A stretch of DNA of 64,000 nt, taken from positions 1-64,000 of the forward strand of contig JAKZAN010000162.1 in the NCBI GenBank assembly GCA_023053545.1, in the 5' to 3' direction. Each line of letters opens with the position of its first letter. Position 1 is the first letter of the stretch. Shown here one piece after another: positions 23,901-36,541 of this stretch. The notes under the pieces are model-generated. The model saw only the letters and a list, made by a program, of their open reading frames with translations, did no database searches and was not told the origin of the DNA. Made by a program: the position numbers and the translations under genes. The DNA comes from Lepidurus packardi. Taxonomy: Eukaryota > Arthropoda > Branchiopoda > Notostraca > Triopsidae.

Positions 23901-24989
23901 GTGGACAGTGAGTTCGATCCGAAACATCTCCTGAAATACATGGAGGTTGAAAAACTGGACTACAAAAACTCTAACTCTGAATGGGCGATAACCATTGACT
24001 ACAATAGGCATTACCAGGAACAGAAAAAAGAAAATGAAAGAATTATGGCTCTTACCTGCAAGGAAAAGTTGATTCCCGACCACATCATTCTCAAGAAAAA
24101 GCGGATGCTACAGGCCCAATAGAAGCAGAGCCAGACCGCCAGGAACCTCCCAGACTCATCTACTTCCTTCAATGAGACCGCATTGCTGCTTCAGCTGAGT
24201 AAGATCGACTGCGGCAACTGTACACAAGTACTCGAAGATATCAGAACCATTCGTGAAACTCTAGCCAACAGTCCTGCGCCAGGTTCGTAACCTCTGCCTG
24301 GAGGTAATGGTATGTTCTGTAGCAGCACGAACAGCATCGGGAATGGGCAGGCCGAATCGTGGTAAGATCTAATAAGGATTAAGAACTATGCGATGGATAC
24401 TGTTCGCCAAACCGAAACTCCAAGGCCACCTTCAGGTCCTGCCGGGCTTCTCGCCCCTTTGGTCTCTCCGCCTGAGGAAAATGCGAATCACACTGAGCAG
24501 GATGTAAATGCGACACATACAACCAGGCTCAACACAATGCGGATGCTCACGAACATAAGCAAACTTAATCTGGAGCCAGGCATGGGCGACATTTCGAAAG
24601 AGGTGAACAGCTACAGATCTCCTCAAAGCAGAATCCGCTTGACGAAGGCGGAAATTAAAATATTCTAAATGTCGAACGTACACAAACACATCTTAATACC
24701 TAACTACTCTTTTGACTTTAAATATGCATAGTTGAGAAGTGTGAAATCGAGAGACGACCTGGCCAAAGAGTACGTCGAACATTCGAAGTACCTGGATCGG
24801 CTGAGCAAGAGGGAGTTGAAGGCTAAGGTCGTATCGAAGGAGGACCATAAGCTGGTGATCTCGAGAGAAGAGATGAACGCAGTGTGCAAGCTGACGAAGG
24901 CTTTGGAAAACATCGATAGCAACGATCCCAGGACGAGTCGGTTCACCAGAAACTTGGCAGTGAAACAGAAGCTCCCCAAAATAGGATGA
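20943..24989 (+). CDS. EF-hand/WD40 axonemal protein (WDR49/WDR64-like)
   Basis: A 1348-residue protein in one uninterrupted exon, TGA 24987-24989. It starts with helices and an EF-hand at about residues 100-112: DINGNGTL-UAG-WDEF, where the ninth loop position is commonly Glu, supporting the code. Two WD40 propellers follow, with recognisable blades (LFVTSTSDGIVRGW, FLATGGMDGKLILWD, LLFSAGFDHQICIWNP, LFISAGVDSTLKIC, LLITSSYDKKVIIWNAQ). The C-terminal 400 residues are charged and partly coiled. EF-hand plus double WD40 is the architecture of WDR49 (CFAP337) and WDR64, components of the axonemal central apparatus. The assignment within that group is not certain. It is divergently transcribed from the basic protein gene upstream. 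Confidence 0.88.
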
Positions 24990-25574
24990 GCCATTGTTTT
25001 TACTATAGAAGGGGTGTCCCATTAATAAGGTGTATTTTTCCAACATAGCCAATCGGAGGCAAGCAAATATAGTTTTTGGGGAGGGCAGTTGTTGATTTAT
25101 GTGCATTATAAATGGAGGCACAAGCATGCTGACTCTATAATTATTTAAATATTAACAAAATCCAGAGTTCGGCTTCATGGCTGGGTGATCTTTATTAAAG
25201 GCAACCCCCATCAGCTGATTTTTCTTCAACAATCTCAATAGGGAAGTCGAAGAAGAACTACAACTCCAACTAAACAAAGGAAAGTAGAGTGTTGGCAGAA
25301 TGATGACAATTTGTTATCCCTGTCTTAGTAAACGATGATAACACTGGTAAACCTGACTCTTTGCCACACTCTACCTACTTCAAACATACCCCTCCTATAT
25401 ACCCATCTGTCCATTCCAAGAGGGTTTGTTGTTTTACCCACTCTCTATCATACTACCTTGTCAATAGAATATGATCTTTCCGAGTGGAGTTTCCCTCACC
25501 ATCGACCCCTGTCTGAACTACATCACGTTTTTCGACTTTGAATACAAAGGGTGAATAGTAATAAATAAATAACA
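24990..25574. other. convergent intergenic region, 585 bases
   Basis: AT-rich sequence between two converging genes. A short plus-strand open frame (25335-25541, ending in TGA) shows no domain and is within chance length. Nothing convincing was seen. Confidence 0.4.
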
Positions 25575-27779
25575 TCACTCTTCATCGTCTGATGCTTGAT
25601 CTTCATCATAGTCATCATCTCCGTCAGCCAGCGTCGCCTTTCCTTTGAGCCCCTGTTCTTCTCTGGTTTCTCTTTCCTTGACCTTCTTCTTGAGTCTGCG
25701 TTCTTTCCTGCGTTTCTGCTCATCTTCTTTGTCTGCGTCTCTGTTATTTTCAATCCTCTGCACGATCTGGCTTAACATGTTCACATTCTTCTCTGCGTTG
25801 TTCTGGAAAGCCTTTTTGGAAGCTTCGGCTTCGGTAATTGCGTGGCCATCTTCCTCGAAGATGATCTTGTTCTTGCCTTCATAATGACCATATGGCTTGA
25901 TTTTCTTGAGCTGGTTCTTGGACAGCTGGGGAAGCACTTGCTTCTGGTTTGCGTCAGGCACTATAGTTCTCTTGAGTTTGAACAGCTCACCATCCGAATC
26001 TTCGTCTTCGTCTTCCTTATCGCTTTCATCTTCCTTCCTACTGATGAGCAACTCAACCTGTTTTCGCTTTTCCTCCTTTTTCAGTTTAGTTTTGGCTCTT
26101 AATTTCTAAATCTTGCTCATCTTCTTCTCAGGTTCTTCGTGTACTCGCTGTTTGCCGGGTCTTGCTATTTCCTTCTTCTAGTTATCTTCTTCACTACCGT
26201 CAGAGTCTGAAGACACTTCCTGTTGCTTTTTCTTGAAGGTTATGACAGGGGCATTTACAAGGCCCAAACTATCTGCGAAAGCCGAGGTGTCGATCTTATG
26301 AACATCGAAAACTTCTTTATCAGGAGCTTTGAACACAAACTTAAGATAGGAGACCAAGGCTCGTTGGGCTAAATACTTCAGCTCCTGGTTCTCACTGCAT
26401 CGAGACTGTAGAGAAGACTGGATTGGATAGAGTTTTTGAGGATTTTGGTTAATCTTGTGAACCAATAGTTTCTTCTCCTTGAGCTTCTCAACAAACTTGT
26501 TCTCGCTCGGGGCTACCATAGCCAAGGCTCTGCCTTCAGCTCTAAACCTAGCAGTTCTGCCCACTCGATGAACATAGGTTTCCACGTCTTCAGGGATGTC
26601 AACCTGGATAACCCAATCGACCTGAGGGAAATCGAGACCTCGTGAGGCTATGTTTGTGCAGAAGAGAATGCCATATTGTTTTTCCGAGAACGTATAGTAG
26701 ATAGCCATGCGCTTGGTTTGTTTCTGACGACCTTGGAGTTCGTAGATGGGGCATCCGAACTTGAATGTTTTAAATGCCTCATATACAAATCTGACCTGTT
26801 TGCACGTTGACAAAAAGACTAGGATCTTCTTTTTGGGGTGTTCTCTGATGAAGGAGTAGAGGGTGTTGATTTTGTTTTCGGTTGTGACTTCCATGTAGTA
26901 TTGTGCAAGCTTTATCGGTGTTTAGTAGATGCTCGCGATATTGGTGTTCTATTCTGCACCCTTCTCCGTATTGACAGTATGCAGGAAGATTCTTTCGGGA
27001 TTGTTGAGCGACAGCATTGCTAGAGTTTGGATATGTTTATTGAGGGTGGCCGAGAACAACATCGTTTGCCTCGCGGGAAGGGACTTCAAGATCTGCTCCA
27101 GAGTCTATTTGAAACCCATTTCGAGCATCTGGTCAGCCTCATCAATCACTAAGAGTTTCAGGTTATTGGTTTCGAAGCCGAAAGTCTCCTCGAGATGCTG
27201 GAGAAGTCTCCCCGGTGTGCAGACCAGCACGTTCATGTTGTGGATTCTTTCCTTCTCGTACTTTATGTCCTTGCCGCCAATGATGAGCCCAACGTTGATT
27301 TCCATTTTCTGACTGAAAGAGTTCAACACTTCGAATACTTGCATAGCGAGTTCACGCACAGGCACCAGCACGATGGCTCCCAGACCGTCAACCGAAATGA
27401 ATTTATTGCGGTAAAGGTTTTATATCAGCGGCACGAGATAGGCTAGTGTTTTGCCAGAACCTGTTCGTGATGCTGCCAGAATGTCCCGGCCCCCGAGAGC
27501 ATGCGGAATCACACAACGCTGGATTTCAGTCATTTTAGTGAAACTACGCTGGGTGAGTCCCGCGACGCTTGTAGATGAGATGGCGAGATCAGAGAAGTTG
27601 ATTTTGTATTTTCTGTGGAAATCGGGTTCGTCAAGGACATTGGCTTCTGCCTTGGCCTGGTGGAGTTTGTAGTCGTAGAGATAGTCGCCGGACTTGGGGG
27701 TTTATTGTTGTACGCGTGCATTGAGCCTGTCGACATCGGAGAACCGATCCCTTTGTTCGTGGTGTTTCTTTTTGAACAT
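25575..27779 (-). CDS. DDX10: DEAD-box RNA helicase, DDX10/Dbp4 type
   Basis: ATP-dependent RNA helicase of ribosome biogenesis (small-subunit processome), a 734-residue single exon. The motifs occur in order: Q-motif region ([16 protein letters not shown]), Walker A SRTGSGKT at residues 104-111, [62 protein letters not shown] and HRVGRTAR. The C-terminal extension (KKMSKI.., then an acidic and basic tail) is what distinguishes Dbp4 from other DEAD-box proteins. In-frame UAA falls in VPLI-UAA-NLY, where Dbp4 homologues have VLExLY with Glu, and in MGFK-UAG-TLEQIL. The stop is TGA 25575-25577. The multiple-of-three length and continuous motifs rule out introns. Confidence 0.95.
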
Positions 27780-28000
27780 GCGAGAGTTTGTGGGTTGTTG
27801 ATAGCCAAAAATTATACGAGGAGAACTAAAGTAGTAATCGGAATTATATGGGAGGATATTCGGTTTTGGCTGATTTTGTTCATGCAGGACAGTATTAGCT
27901 GATCCAGAATATCAAGAGGTGTTGTAGCCGGACAGAATCAGACTATTCCATTTATACCTGGATTAACAGGAACATACTATTATCCAATATTCAATCGAGG

Positions 28001-28435
28001 ATGGAGCCAGGGGTCCACAAATGTATTAACTCCCATCAAGCACTCACAGCCTGCACGACTTAGACCTGCCAGTACCCGCCTTTCAAATGCGCCTACATTG
28101 ACTGCCAATGCAATGCTAATCACCAACACTGTCCTTCGAGCACAGACCTGACCTAGCTGCTCTTGGCTGCCCAAAATGACCCATTACTCAAGATCATGAA
28201 ACACAAGCAGTAGCTAGAGAATACCATCGCTAAGTATAATTTGATGTTAGCGATAGCTCTGGAACAGGTGGATAGTATGAGTGATGAACAGGCGGAGCAA
28301 CGAGAACAGATAATGACTTTGGTAAATAGCCAGATCTAGGAAATGCAGCAGAAACTGGCTGCGCTGGCCAGTTTGGCAAACCAACTAGTGTCAGGTAGTC
28401 CAGCAGAAACAACAGCATCAGTTACTCACGAATGA
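28001..28435 (+). CDS. Cys/His-rich (B-box-like) coiled-coil protein
   Basis: A 144-residue protein (ATG 28001, TGA 28433-28435). Residues about 8-40 contain a Cys/His cluster (KCINSHQALTACTTETC, PPFKCAYIDCQCN, HQHC) resembling the B-box-type zinc fingers that are abundant in ciliates. It is followed by an acidic coiled coil (KQELENTIAKYNLMLA, EQREQIMTLVNSQIEEMQQ). The frame is open further upstream (to an ATG at about 27864), so a longer N-terminus is possible. The domain call rests on ligand spacing only. It is divergent from the Dbp4 gene and in tandem with the Alba-type gene. Confidence 0.52.
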
Positions 28436-28531
28436 TTGCTACTTCTCCATCAGCCAAGACCTAAATGGTAGTTTGAGTTTTTATGTTCCCATACCTCTAC
28501 AAATTATTATCAAACAGTTTCTACTGCCAGT

Positions 28532-28945
28532 ATGAAGTAACCTCAAAATCAAGATCCGCAACACTCAAAAGCCAAGAAAGTTAAGAAGCTCAAAGGATGC
28601 AGCCACTAACTCGCTGCCTTCAACGAGATGTACATCGTCAACTCTAGACCCCGCGCAGTTTATGTCAAGCACGCCCAGAAGGTCATTCAGAAAGGGTACA
28701 TCTCCTAAACTTCATAAAATCACACCGAATCGCATAGTATTTCGACGATAATCATCCACGGTATGCAGAACAGCATGGAGAAGGCGATTCAGATCGCACT
28801 AGACCTGATAGAGCAGAACCCAGACATTCTGCAGTAAGTAATTACGGACTCGGTGCCTACTGTTGTGGAGAACCCTGACGGCACCCGGACACTTGTTTAA
28901 AGATCTGCAATCCACATCACTCTCAAGAAGCAACTTTCTTTCTGA
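28532..28945 (+). CDS. Alba-domain protein, RNase P/MRP subunit Rpp20/Pop7-like
   Basis: A 137-residue protein (ATG 28532, TGA 28943-28945). The Alba fold is visible: IVNSRPRAVYVKHAQKVI, the central STIIIHGMQNSMEKAIQIAL strand-helix, and the final strand SAIHITLKK. Alba-type proteins of this form, including Rpp20/Pop7 and Rpp25, bind RNase P and MRP RNA in the nucleolus. The short Lys-rich N-terminus (SKAKKVKKLKG) would contact RNA. UAR codons occur at six positions and read as Glu without disturbing the fold. Which of the two Alba subunits this is cannot be settled from the sequence. Confidence 0.78.
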
Positions 28946-29082
28946 CCTTAGTGAATAGCCTAACACAAAACACAATTTACTCTCATTGCTTCTTTTCCAA
29001 GCTAGTCCAACTTTATTTAATCATGCAATCGGTCCTTAGCATTTATTGCATGGCAGCGGATATGTATTCTGAAAAGGATTGA

Positions 29083-32000
29083 TCATGTGGAGTTGAACAC
29101 AGGCTCGTCAGCAGTCACACTTTTTGGTGACAATTACGAGTTCACCTCCGTCGGGATGTCGGCATCGAACTCGCGCGTCAAGTATTCGCTATCCAACAGT
29201 TCTGTGTTGTGACCTTTGTGTCCCTCAGTCGACACAATCACGTAGTCTGTGAACTTATCTACCACTTTTACGACTTCGAAACGCAGCTTTTCATCGGAAC
29301 TAGAACCCAGGTTGTAGGAGAAATATGAATGTGAAGAGTTATGTTACAATCTCATGAGGGTGCTTCCCACGGCGATGTCATGTGCCTCGGCCAGATCTTC
29401 GTCGCTGTTCCAGTCCAGTTCCTCGCTCTCGTCGGGGACGTGGTTATTGTAGATGTTCTGGAAGTACTCGACCCATTTGTTATGCATGTTTTCGTGCAGA
29501 TTCTGGGCTGCCGGGAACTCGATGCGATGCAAAGCATTCTTCAGCACTTCTTCAAATTATTTGCTGGACTAAAATAGCTCAACATAAGATGAGGATTGTT
29601 AAAAGAGTGGATTTACATTAAAGGCATAGACGGTATAGTTGAGCGGGATGAAGTCCATCGTCGTCAGCCAGTTCAGCTTATTCCAGCTGCGAAGTCGTGT
29701 TCTCAGCGCCTCATTTTTCCTGATCATCTTGATAAACCATTGGATTGCCACTACAAAACCGTTATCTTAATTGTTGTATCGTAGGGTCTCCAGGGCAGTG
29801 GTAAGCCCTGCGAGTGCCTCTTCAATCCTATGATTCTGCCGCTCATCCTCAATCTTCAGCAGGTCTTGGAGCACTTTGAGGTATCCTCTGAGAAGATGAA
29901 TGGTCACACGGTTATTGTTATTGATTCGATGACACAGATATTTAAGGAGGGCATCAGAGAACAGAGAGTTGTTTCTTGCCCCAAGGTACAGTATCGCGGA
30001 AACTCTATTCAGGTTGTACTTCGTGTATGCTTCTTCGAACATAGCTTTGAAATAAAGAGCAGTCGGCGTGAACAAAATCTGCTTCTACAGAGGACTGAGC
30101 TCAGGCTTGGCTTAAAGTAGCATCTTGAGCAATCCCAGACGATATTTGTTGGTCCATGGATCACAGGAGTCTTCTTTCTCAAGTGATGGTAGGATTCTAT
30201 AGTTAGGATACCCGACATCCTTGAAATCCCTGGCGTCAGTCTTCTCGAAATGTTGCTGGAACTCTGGAATCATGACATCAAGAATCCTGAGGATCATGTT
30301 CTTTTCTTGAAGATAGGCAATGGCATCCTGCCAGCCAGTGCATAGCTTGAGCAAAAACAGATAAACATAGTTATTGCGTTGGGAGCAACTATAGCTCAGG
30401 ACAATAAGCTTGTTTATCCACACCGTTGGTACTTTCTTAGACTTCCTACAGATCATCGTCAGCAAATGGATCAGTTCGTGCAGGTATTCACGGCCCTCGT
30501 CACTACGGATCAGGCAACGCTGGACAGTCTAGAAGTCCAGCTTCTCAAGATACCTTTCTGCCTGTTCGGCCTTTTTATACAGACTTCTGAAGAAAGCGTT
30601 GGATCCAACTTCTCGACTCCATGGTAGAACCTTCATGAAGAGTTCGATCGCGCTTTATACCATTAATCCGTTCTCAGGGCCCAAGTACTCGTCTAAGCCT
30701 GCTCTTAGTAATTCCTCCAGTTCTTTACTGAATAGGAAGTATTCTTCGATGCGATTATGATTCTCCTGTAGCATCTTTTGAATGATAGGCTTACAGTTTC
30801 TGAGTGCTTCTTGTTCTCCCAAAATATCAGTTTTGTTTTAGGCATCTTGACGCTCGTAGAAAAGCACATAGGCGTTTTTAGACTTCCCTGATGCATGCTA
30901 TTCTCCACCAAAGCCATCAGCCTACACATCCGCCACATTGACCGGTGTTACCATAATGTCATTAAAGTTATACCATTGATCTTTGATCTTGACGTATGAA
31001 TAGTAGTGTCCAGATTCTGCGAAACCCTAGTGGATGATGACCCCTTTGAGTTTGTATCGTGGTGGGATTCCCGAGGAGCTGTTCAGGAAAGCTTAACTAA
31101 TGTGGTCAGGCGGGAAGTCAAAGTAGTCCAGAGGAAATTCAAACCTGTTGCTGAGTTTTGAACGATAATTTCTTTAGAATTTAAAGCGTTTCAGAGCAAA
31201 CATTAAAACTTTAGGCGGACTTAAGAGTTTTTGGTGTTTGGTCACAGTCACATTAGCCTTGCATGTCTCACACTCTAGTTTAGAGTCCAGGGTTTATTCT
31301 TTGAAGCTCTCATGGATCGCCCCAGTCAGACAGTTATTGCAGTTGACCACTGGCAAATGAAGCATTAAGGTATTATCTACTGCTTTGGAGTGGTGTCCAC
31401 ATTCTCTTTTGAACTCATTCTCGAGTTTTCCACCCAGAACCTCAACGACAAGATTGCTTGTGTGCTTTTCAGCCTCTTTCTTTTTGCTGGAACCATTTGG
31501 ATCCTGATTAGCTATTATCGACTCCTTCTCTGCATTTTCAATCTGATCGAATAGTGTCACTGCGAACTCATCGACATCCATCTGAATGTTGATGTCTATG
31601 TTTTCGCCTGTCAGGGTCTTAAGCTCGCTTCTTAGTAGCTCCAGATCCATGATGGAGTAGTTACTGTATCTCATTTAAAGGAAGGTGGTTCTAAGACTAT
31701 CGAACAAGGCTGACTGGGATTTGGAGGCCAGCACTTTGTTCCTGAACGGCATGCAGAAGAACAGCTGTTGCATGAAGCTATTCATGTAACACATACAGCT
31801 ACGATTGATCAGACCCATATATTTGTTATCATTGATCTCCCTCACTTCGCGTAAATCGACGGGATACTCTTTACTCATGTAGTTTCTGAGCATCTAGTAA
31901 ATCCTGCGCAGCACGTGGATGAAGAAATCGTGAAGCTATCCTGTCCTCATCATGACCATGAAAATCTCGCAGAGGAACTGCAGGTTTGAGGCTGGGGATT

Positions 32001-35000
32001 CCCTATGATAACAGTGGTTCAGCATTTTGAAGAGACTATCCACAGACTTCTTGCTTTACAAGGCTGATGCTGCATTGCAGAACCTTCTGAAGAGCAGCAG
32101 CAAAAGAGCCAATATCCCTCCTACAGTACTATCCTCGATCTTGGGAGTCTCGAGGATATCAAAACTAGTGACATATAAATGCACGATAAACTCGTGTGAC
32201 TATTCGAGATCTTCAGAGTTAGAGAGCATGACTACTACGAAGCGGATAAGAGTGCCCCATTGATAAGGATACTTGTGTCCTTCGTGCATGACGATTTTGG
32301 CAAGGTTCTCTACATAGCTCCACTCTTCAGCTAACTTGATCATCTCATCCTTCGCGAAGTTACTGATATCCTTGTCATAAATGTGGTTTATTCTGATCAG
32401 GATCTCCATGATTTCTTGGTTCGAAAGAATTGAAATTGGATTGTATCCGGGTTTGAGCAAGAGTTCGAAGCACAGAATTAGCATTTTATGGATTTTAGGC
32501 TTTGACACACCGTAGTTCCTTTTGCTCGGCATATTCTGCTGGATAAGTGTCCAAAGCTTCTTCAATAGATTCAGGTCGGAAATGCTGGTTCTTTGGTAAT
32601 TATTCTTGAGATTCTCCAGGATGCACTTGTTGTAGTTGTTTCGCAAGGTTTCGGCTGTGCTTTCCTCCAACATGATCAGCGACGGCAGTACAGTAACCAG
32701 TCCGCTGCTAACGAGTTTTTCTAAAGGCTCAAAGCTGATGCTGTTCATGATATAAGCTTTGCGCTGAATGCACCCTTGCAGGAGTTCGGTCCAGTCTTCA
32801 GGCTTGTTGCACAACTAGATCTTTTGCATTATGTAGGGATTGTTTTCACCCAGCTTCTCGACAAGTGAGTAGCTGTCTGGCAACTTGGAGAAGATAAACT
32901 CGTATCTGCCCTCGACAGCCTCTCTGACAGGATTAGTCTTGTGGATATCGGTTGCCTGTAATGCGAACGTGGCATTATCCTGATCGCCGACAAGCTGGAT
33001 TAGCTACAGTTTGTCCTTGGATGCGTCGATGATCTTTTCTTCGTAGGACAGCTCAAAGTTCATGGGCTAGATTCGGATTTCATTCGAGATTATGTTTTTT
33101 AAGTGTCCCACTGTGTTTTTCAGGCTGATCTGGTAGGAATATTATTGATCCAGATAGTTGATCAGGACGGTAGACACTGGAGGGTCTTTACTCAGTTTCG
33201 AGAAAAGTTCTGTGCCTTAGGCCTTCTCAATCAAACAGGTCAACAAGAAAAAACCTCCTTCTCCCTCGATGGTCAGGCACTTATCGATGAGCTTTCCAAG
33301 GAGTATTTGCTTCTTCTCGATCTCGAAGGTGTAGAAATCGACCAATATGTTGATGGTGTATTCAAGGATTTTATCGTTTTGGGTCGCTATTATGTTTAGC
33401 ATGTAATCTAGTCCGATAGGCTCCTCAATCTCGCTTATGTAGTTGTACTTGTACTCCAGGAATTATCCTGTAGCAGAACGCATATCTCTCGCCAACAATC
33501 TATTTGCCCTCACGTTAGCATCAAAAGCAAAGACTCTGAACATCCGGAATAGCCATCCCATTTTTTCAAGCGTTGGGAATGTCTCCATAAGCCTCTACAA
33601 AATGTAGTTTCTTAGCTCGGCAGAGATGCTCGAGACAGGGATATTTTTAGAGGCCTCAACAAAGATATTGGGGATAGCATTAGCATGTGCTTGAACTGGC
33701 AGAACCTGCAGCATCGCCATCAGACTATCCACTCGTTCTTTGGTAAGGCGACACTTGCTATTTAGAAAGCTTATGAAAGTGAGTTTCTCGTTGAGTTTGG
33801 GTTTTTCTTCTCGATAGAACCATAGAGTGATAATGGCGATGCAGTCGTCAAGAAGGGAGTCATACGGAACTTGTTCAACATAATTCTCTTTGGCAATGAG
33901 GGCAATGAGTCTCCAGATATTGCCCGAGAACCTAACTTCGATTTTGTTAGCACTACTGTTACTGGAGACCAAGAGTTGTTGTTGTCGGATACAGTAAGCT
34001 ATAAACAGCTTCATTCTTTCCACGCAGAAAGCTAGTATTGTGTTAAAAAGCCATTTCTTGTTCTCCACTCCGTCGACTGTTCTGCAAAGCTGCGAACACA
34101 ACATGTCTTGTGTTTAGGTACAGCTGACTAGGAACTCCAGACATACATCAATGCTACCCTCACAGACCACACCCTATTTTTCACAGAGAGCAATGCCTGC
34201 ATATATTTTGAAGAAACAGTCACTCACGAAGAGATACTTGCTGGATTTCAGTTGGTGGTACATCGCGATCCTGGCCTTGCTATTCATATAGTTAGGTAGC
34301 GACTATGTGACTTCCCTCATTTTTTAATGATTACACTTGATCAGATGTTCGAAGATGTTGCTTATTTCTTCGGGAAAGTAGACCATCAGTTAGCCAATGA
34401 GCCTCCGCAACTACTGTAGGCCAGCAGAAGTCATGGGCTACTTGTTCAGCAAGTAGTTGTAGAAACCATATTGGTACCAGTGTAACAATATATCGCTATA
34501 CAGTTCAGAGTACGCGGGGAGGAGTTCGGACATCTTGCGAATCATATTCCCGATGGGGAAGTTTGAACCGTAGGAGACAATAAGGACGATTTTGAGGCGG
34601 CATTAGATGCTGACCCATTTCGCTAGCATATCCCTTGTCGCATAGGTTGTGATCAGCTTGCTCATAACGTCCATCCATTTATGAGCAAAGCTTGTAAGCT
34701 CAGCCTCAAAAGCTGTCTTGAGGAAGTAGGATTCTATGAGTCTTACGCTGTGCTACATGATATATTCGAGAAGCTCAGCTACTTCCTCTGAGGAGAATAA
34801 CTTGACGGTCGTAAAGTCTGAGATAGCGGTGATGACATCGCTAATATTGTAGAGAAATCTGAAAGTTGTTATATCGTTCCTGAACATCTGAGTTGAGTCG
34901 AAGTTCTTCTCAAAAGGTATTTCAAGGATACTCTTGAGGAAATGCGAGCATCCCTTGATTAATCGAGAAACCCAGTTTGTTTGCTCCATCCTTTTGAAGA

Positions 35001-35791
35001 TCTCCTACTTGAAGCCCTGTATCGAGGTGTAGAGGCTGCAATGAGTCTTGAAGACAGCCTTAAGGCTTTCGAATATTTCAGCATATGCGGAACTAATGGC
35101 CAGTTCGCGAGAGTTGTAGCACCAGCCGACTTGATTGGTGCGAGGTAGTCTCCAAACCTTTTGGCACTTGTACAGATACTTGAGGGTAAACTCTAGACTG
35201 GTCTGAATGTAGTCTAGTTGGGTTTATCTTTGTGATTAGGAAGAGTCGTTGCGCATCATTGAAGCCTCGAGGCAAAACGGATGGATGCCCCGCAATATTT
35301 GGATCAGACTTGAAGGCTCAAGATTGTGGCTGGCAGAAAGACGCTCGTCTTACTATAACTATGAGGGATCGGACCAGATTCTTTTGAGGGTGACAGTTCT
35401 CAGAAACTATGCAGATATTCATATTAGCAGAGAGGGCGGGATTGATGAGCGAAATGTGGGAAAAATAATTTACATTCTGAAGAGATGGAGAGGCGAAGAT
35501 CTGGGCAGCGTGTACATCGAAGTCCCTGGGGATGCCTGCAGTGTGACTTCGAAAGAGTGCGAGGTTGTTATCTGAAGGAGTTACGACCTTTGAAATTCAT
35601 GTTCAAAATACCTTGACGAACTTGTTGGATGGGATAGGTCCTTAGAGATTGATCTGAGATATTGACCTGGGTTGGGACTCGTTGGACTCTTCCTTGGAGG
35701 GCGTCTTGGACAGCCAGACCCTAAAGAAGCCGTCAGTTGATTTGTAGTCAACGAACTTATGGCTGTGGGGGAGTAAGGAGGCTGTGGTCAT
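29083..35791 (-). CDS. giant ubiquitin carboxyl-terminal hydrolase (USP9X/USP24/USP34-like)
   Basis: A deubiquitinase of about 2189 residues in four exons. Introns are 35588-35611 (24 nt), 35407-35473 (67 nt) and 29569-29616 (48 nt). Exon 3 alone is 1930 codons without TGA. The long N-terminal half is helical (ARM/HEAT-like, e.g. NIWRLIALIAKENYVEQV). The USP domain follows at about residues 1295-1600. The Cys box reads YMGLINRSCMCYMNSFMQQ with catalytic Cys about 1304, and QMDVDEFAVTLFDQIE is the QQDAxEF equivalent. Paired Cys (CETCKA) form the zinc finger, FALKRFKF follows, and the His box ESGHYYSYVK has His about 1565. A C-terminal helical region of about 600 residues matches the USP9X/24/34 layout. 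The Cys box departs from the consensus GLxNxGxTCYMNS at two positions (G to S, T to M). TGA 29083-29085. Confidence 0.94.
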
Positions 35792-36057
35792 GGGATTCGT
35801 AATTTATATATTGTTCTTTATTTGTTATTTTTGATGAGTATCTCTTTTATATTATAATAGCTTAATTGACGATACCAATTACTTTGATTCTCTTTTTATT
35901 AGCTTAAGAAATTATGAGTATGCATTGCTCTAAGTATCGCTATGTCACCACAATCGACTCTCAATACTAACAACACTGCCCGCATATTATAAGAGATATC
36001 CCATGATCCCATACGCATATCCTATACAAGCCATCAATCGCCTATAGACTCAACCAT

Positions 36058-36258
36058 TGCTTCATTTGCGGCATCCACGGACACTTCAATTGCATGGGGT
36101 CCCGCAGCCACGAGGTGGATGATCTCTATGGCAGGGAAGCCAGAAGGCACACACAGTAGCCGATGGGGCCGCACAGACCCCCAGGCAGCAGCCTGGGCAG
36201 ACGGAGGCAGCAGATGCGGCGAGGAGGCCAGAGGCTAGACTCCAGCCACAGGGGCTGA
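36058..36258 (+). pseudogene. orphaned last exon of the zinc-knuckle gene
   Basis: This stretch encodes CFICGIHGHFNC and the following tail of the ZCCHC7-like protein, with the same 67-codon length to the same TGA (36256-36258) as in copy 1. A few missense changes occur (HRPPGSS for HRLPDSS) and there is no frameshift. No upstream exons, knuckles 1-4 or acceptor context are present, and the sequence before it (catcaatcgcctatagactc) does not resemble the source gene. It is therefore a gene fragment carried with the block. I cannot exclude that it is transcribed as the 3' region of the neighbouring gene. Confidence 0.7.
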
Positions 36259-36541
36259 ACAAACAGCCGGAGGGAAGGACTTTCAGCGATAATGGGATGG
36301 CCTGAGGTTAAGGCTGGGGATTATAGTAAGTGTTATAGAAGGGGACATGGTCAAACAACCATCCATTATGGGATTTTCGGGAATTAGCATGCATGCACGA
36401 ATCTTAATACTGTTTGGACACATAATATCCATCAACTCATTGGTCACAGTCACGGTTGTCACTGTGCAGGCGTCTCTGTCTCTGTGGGTCACAGCTCTAC
36501 ATTCCAGGCCTTGAACCTTTCGGGGTCACGGATGAAGAGCT
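36058..36541. repeat. duplicated block, copy 2
   Basis: About 484 bases repeating 17893-18364, same orientation, roughly 95% identical by eye. The left edge begins exactly at the TGC of the fifth zinc knuckle. The right edge lies in the last codons of the minus-strand orphan paralogue, next to a 30-base segment that copy 1 lacks. Indels of 1-4 bases are confined to the non-coding part. Confidence 0.93.

Noticed and set aside
35249-35575. 108-codon plus-strand frame at the 5' end of the USP gene
   Set aside because: The minus strand joins in phase through two introns to the USP; the plus frame has no other support.
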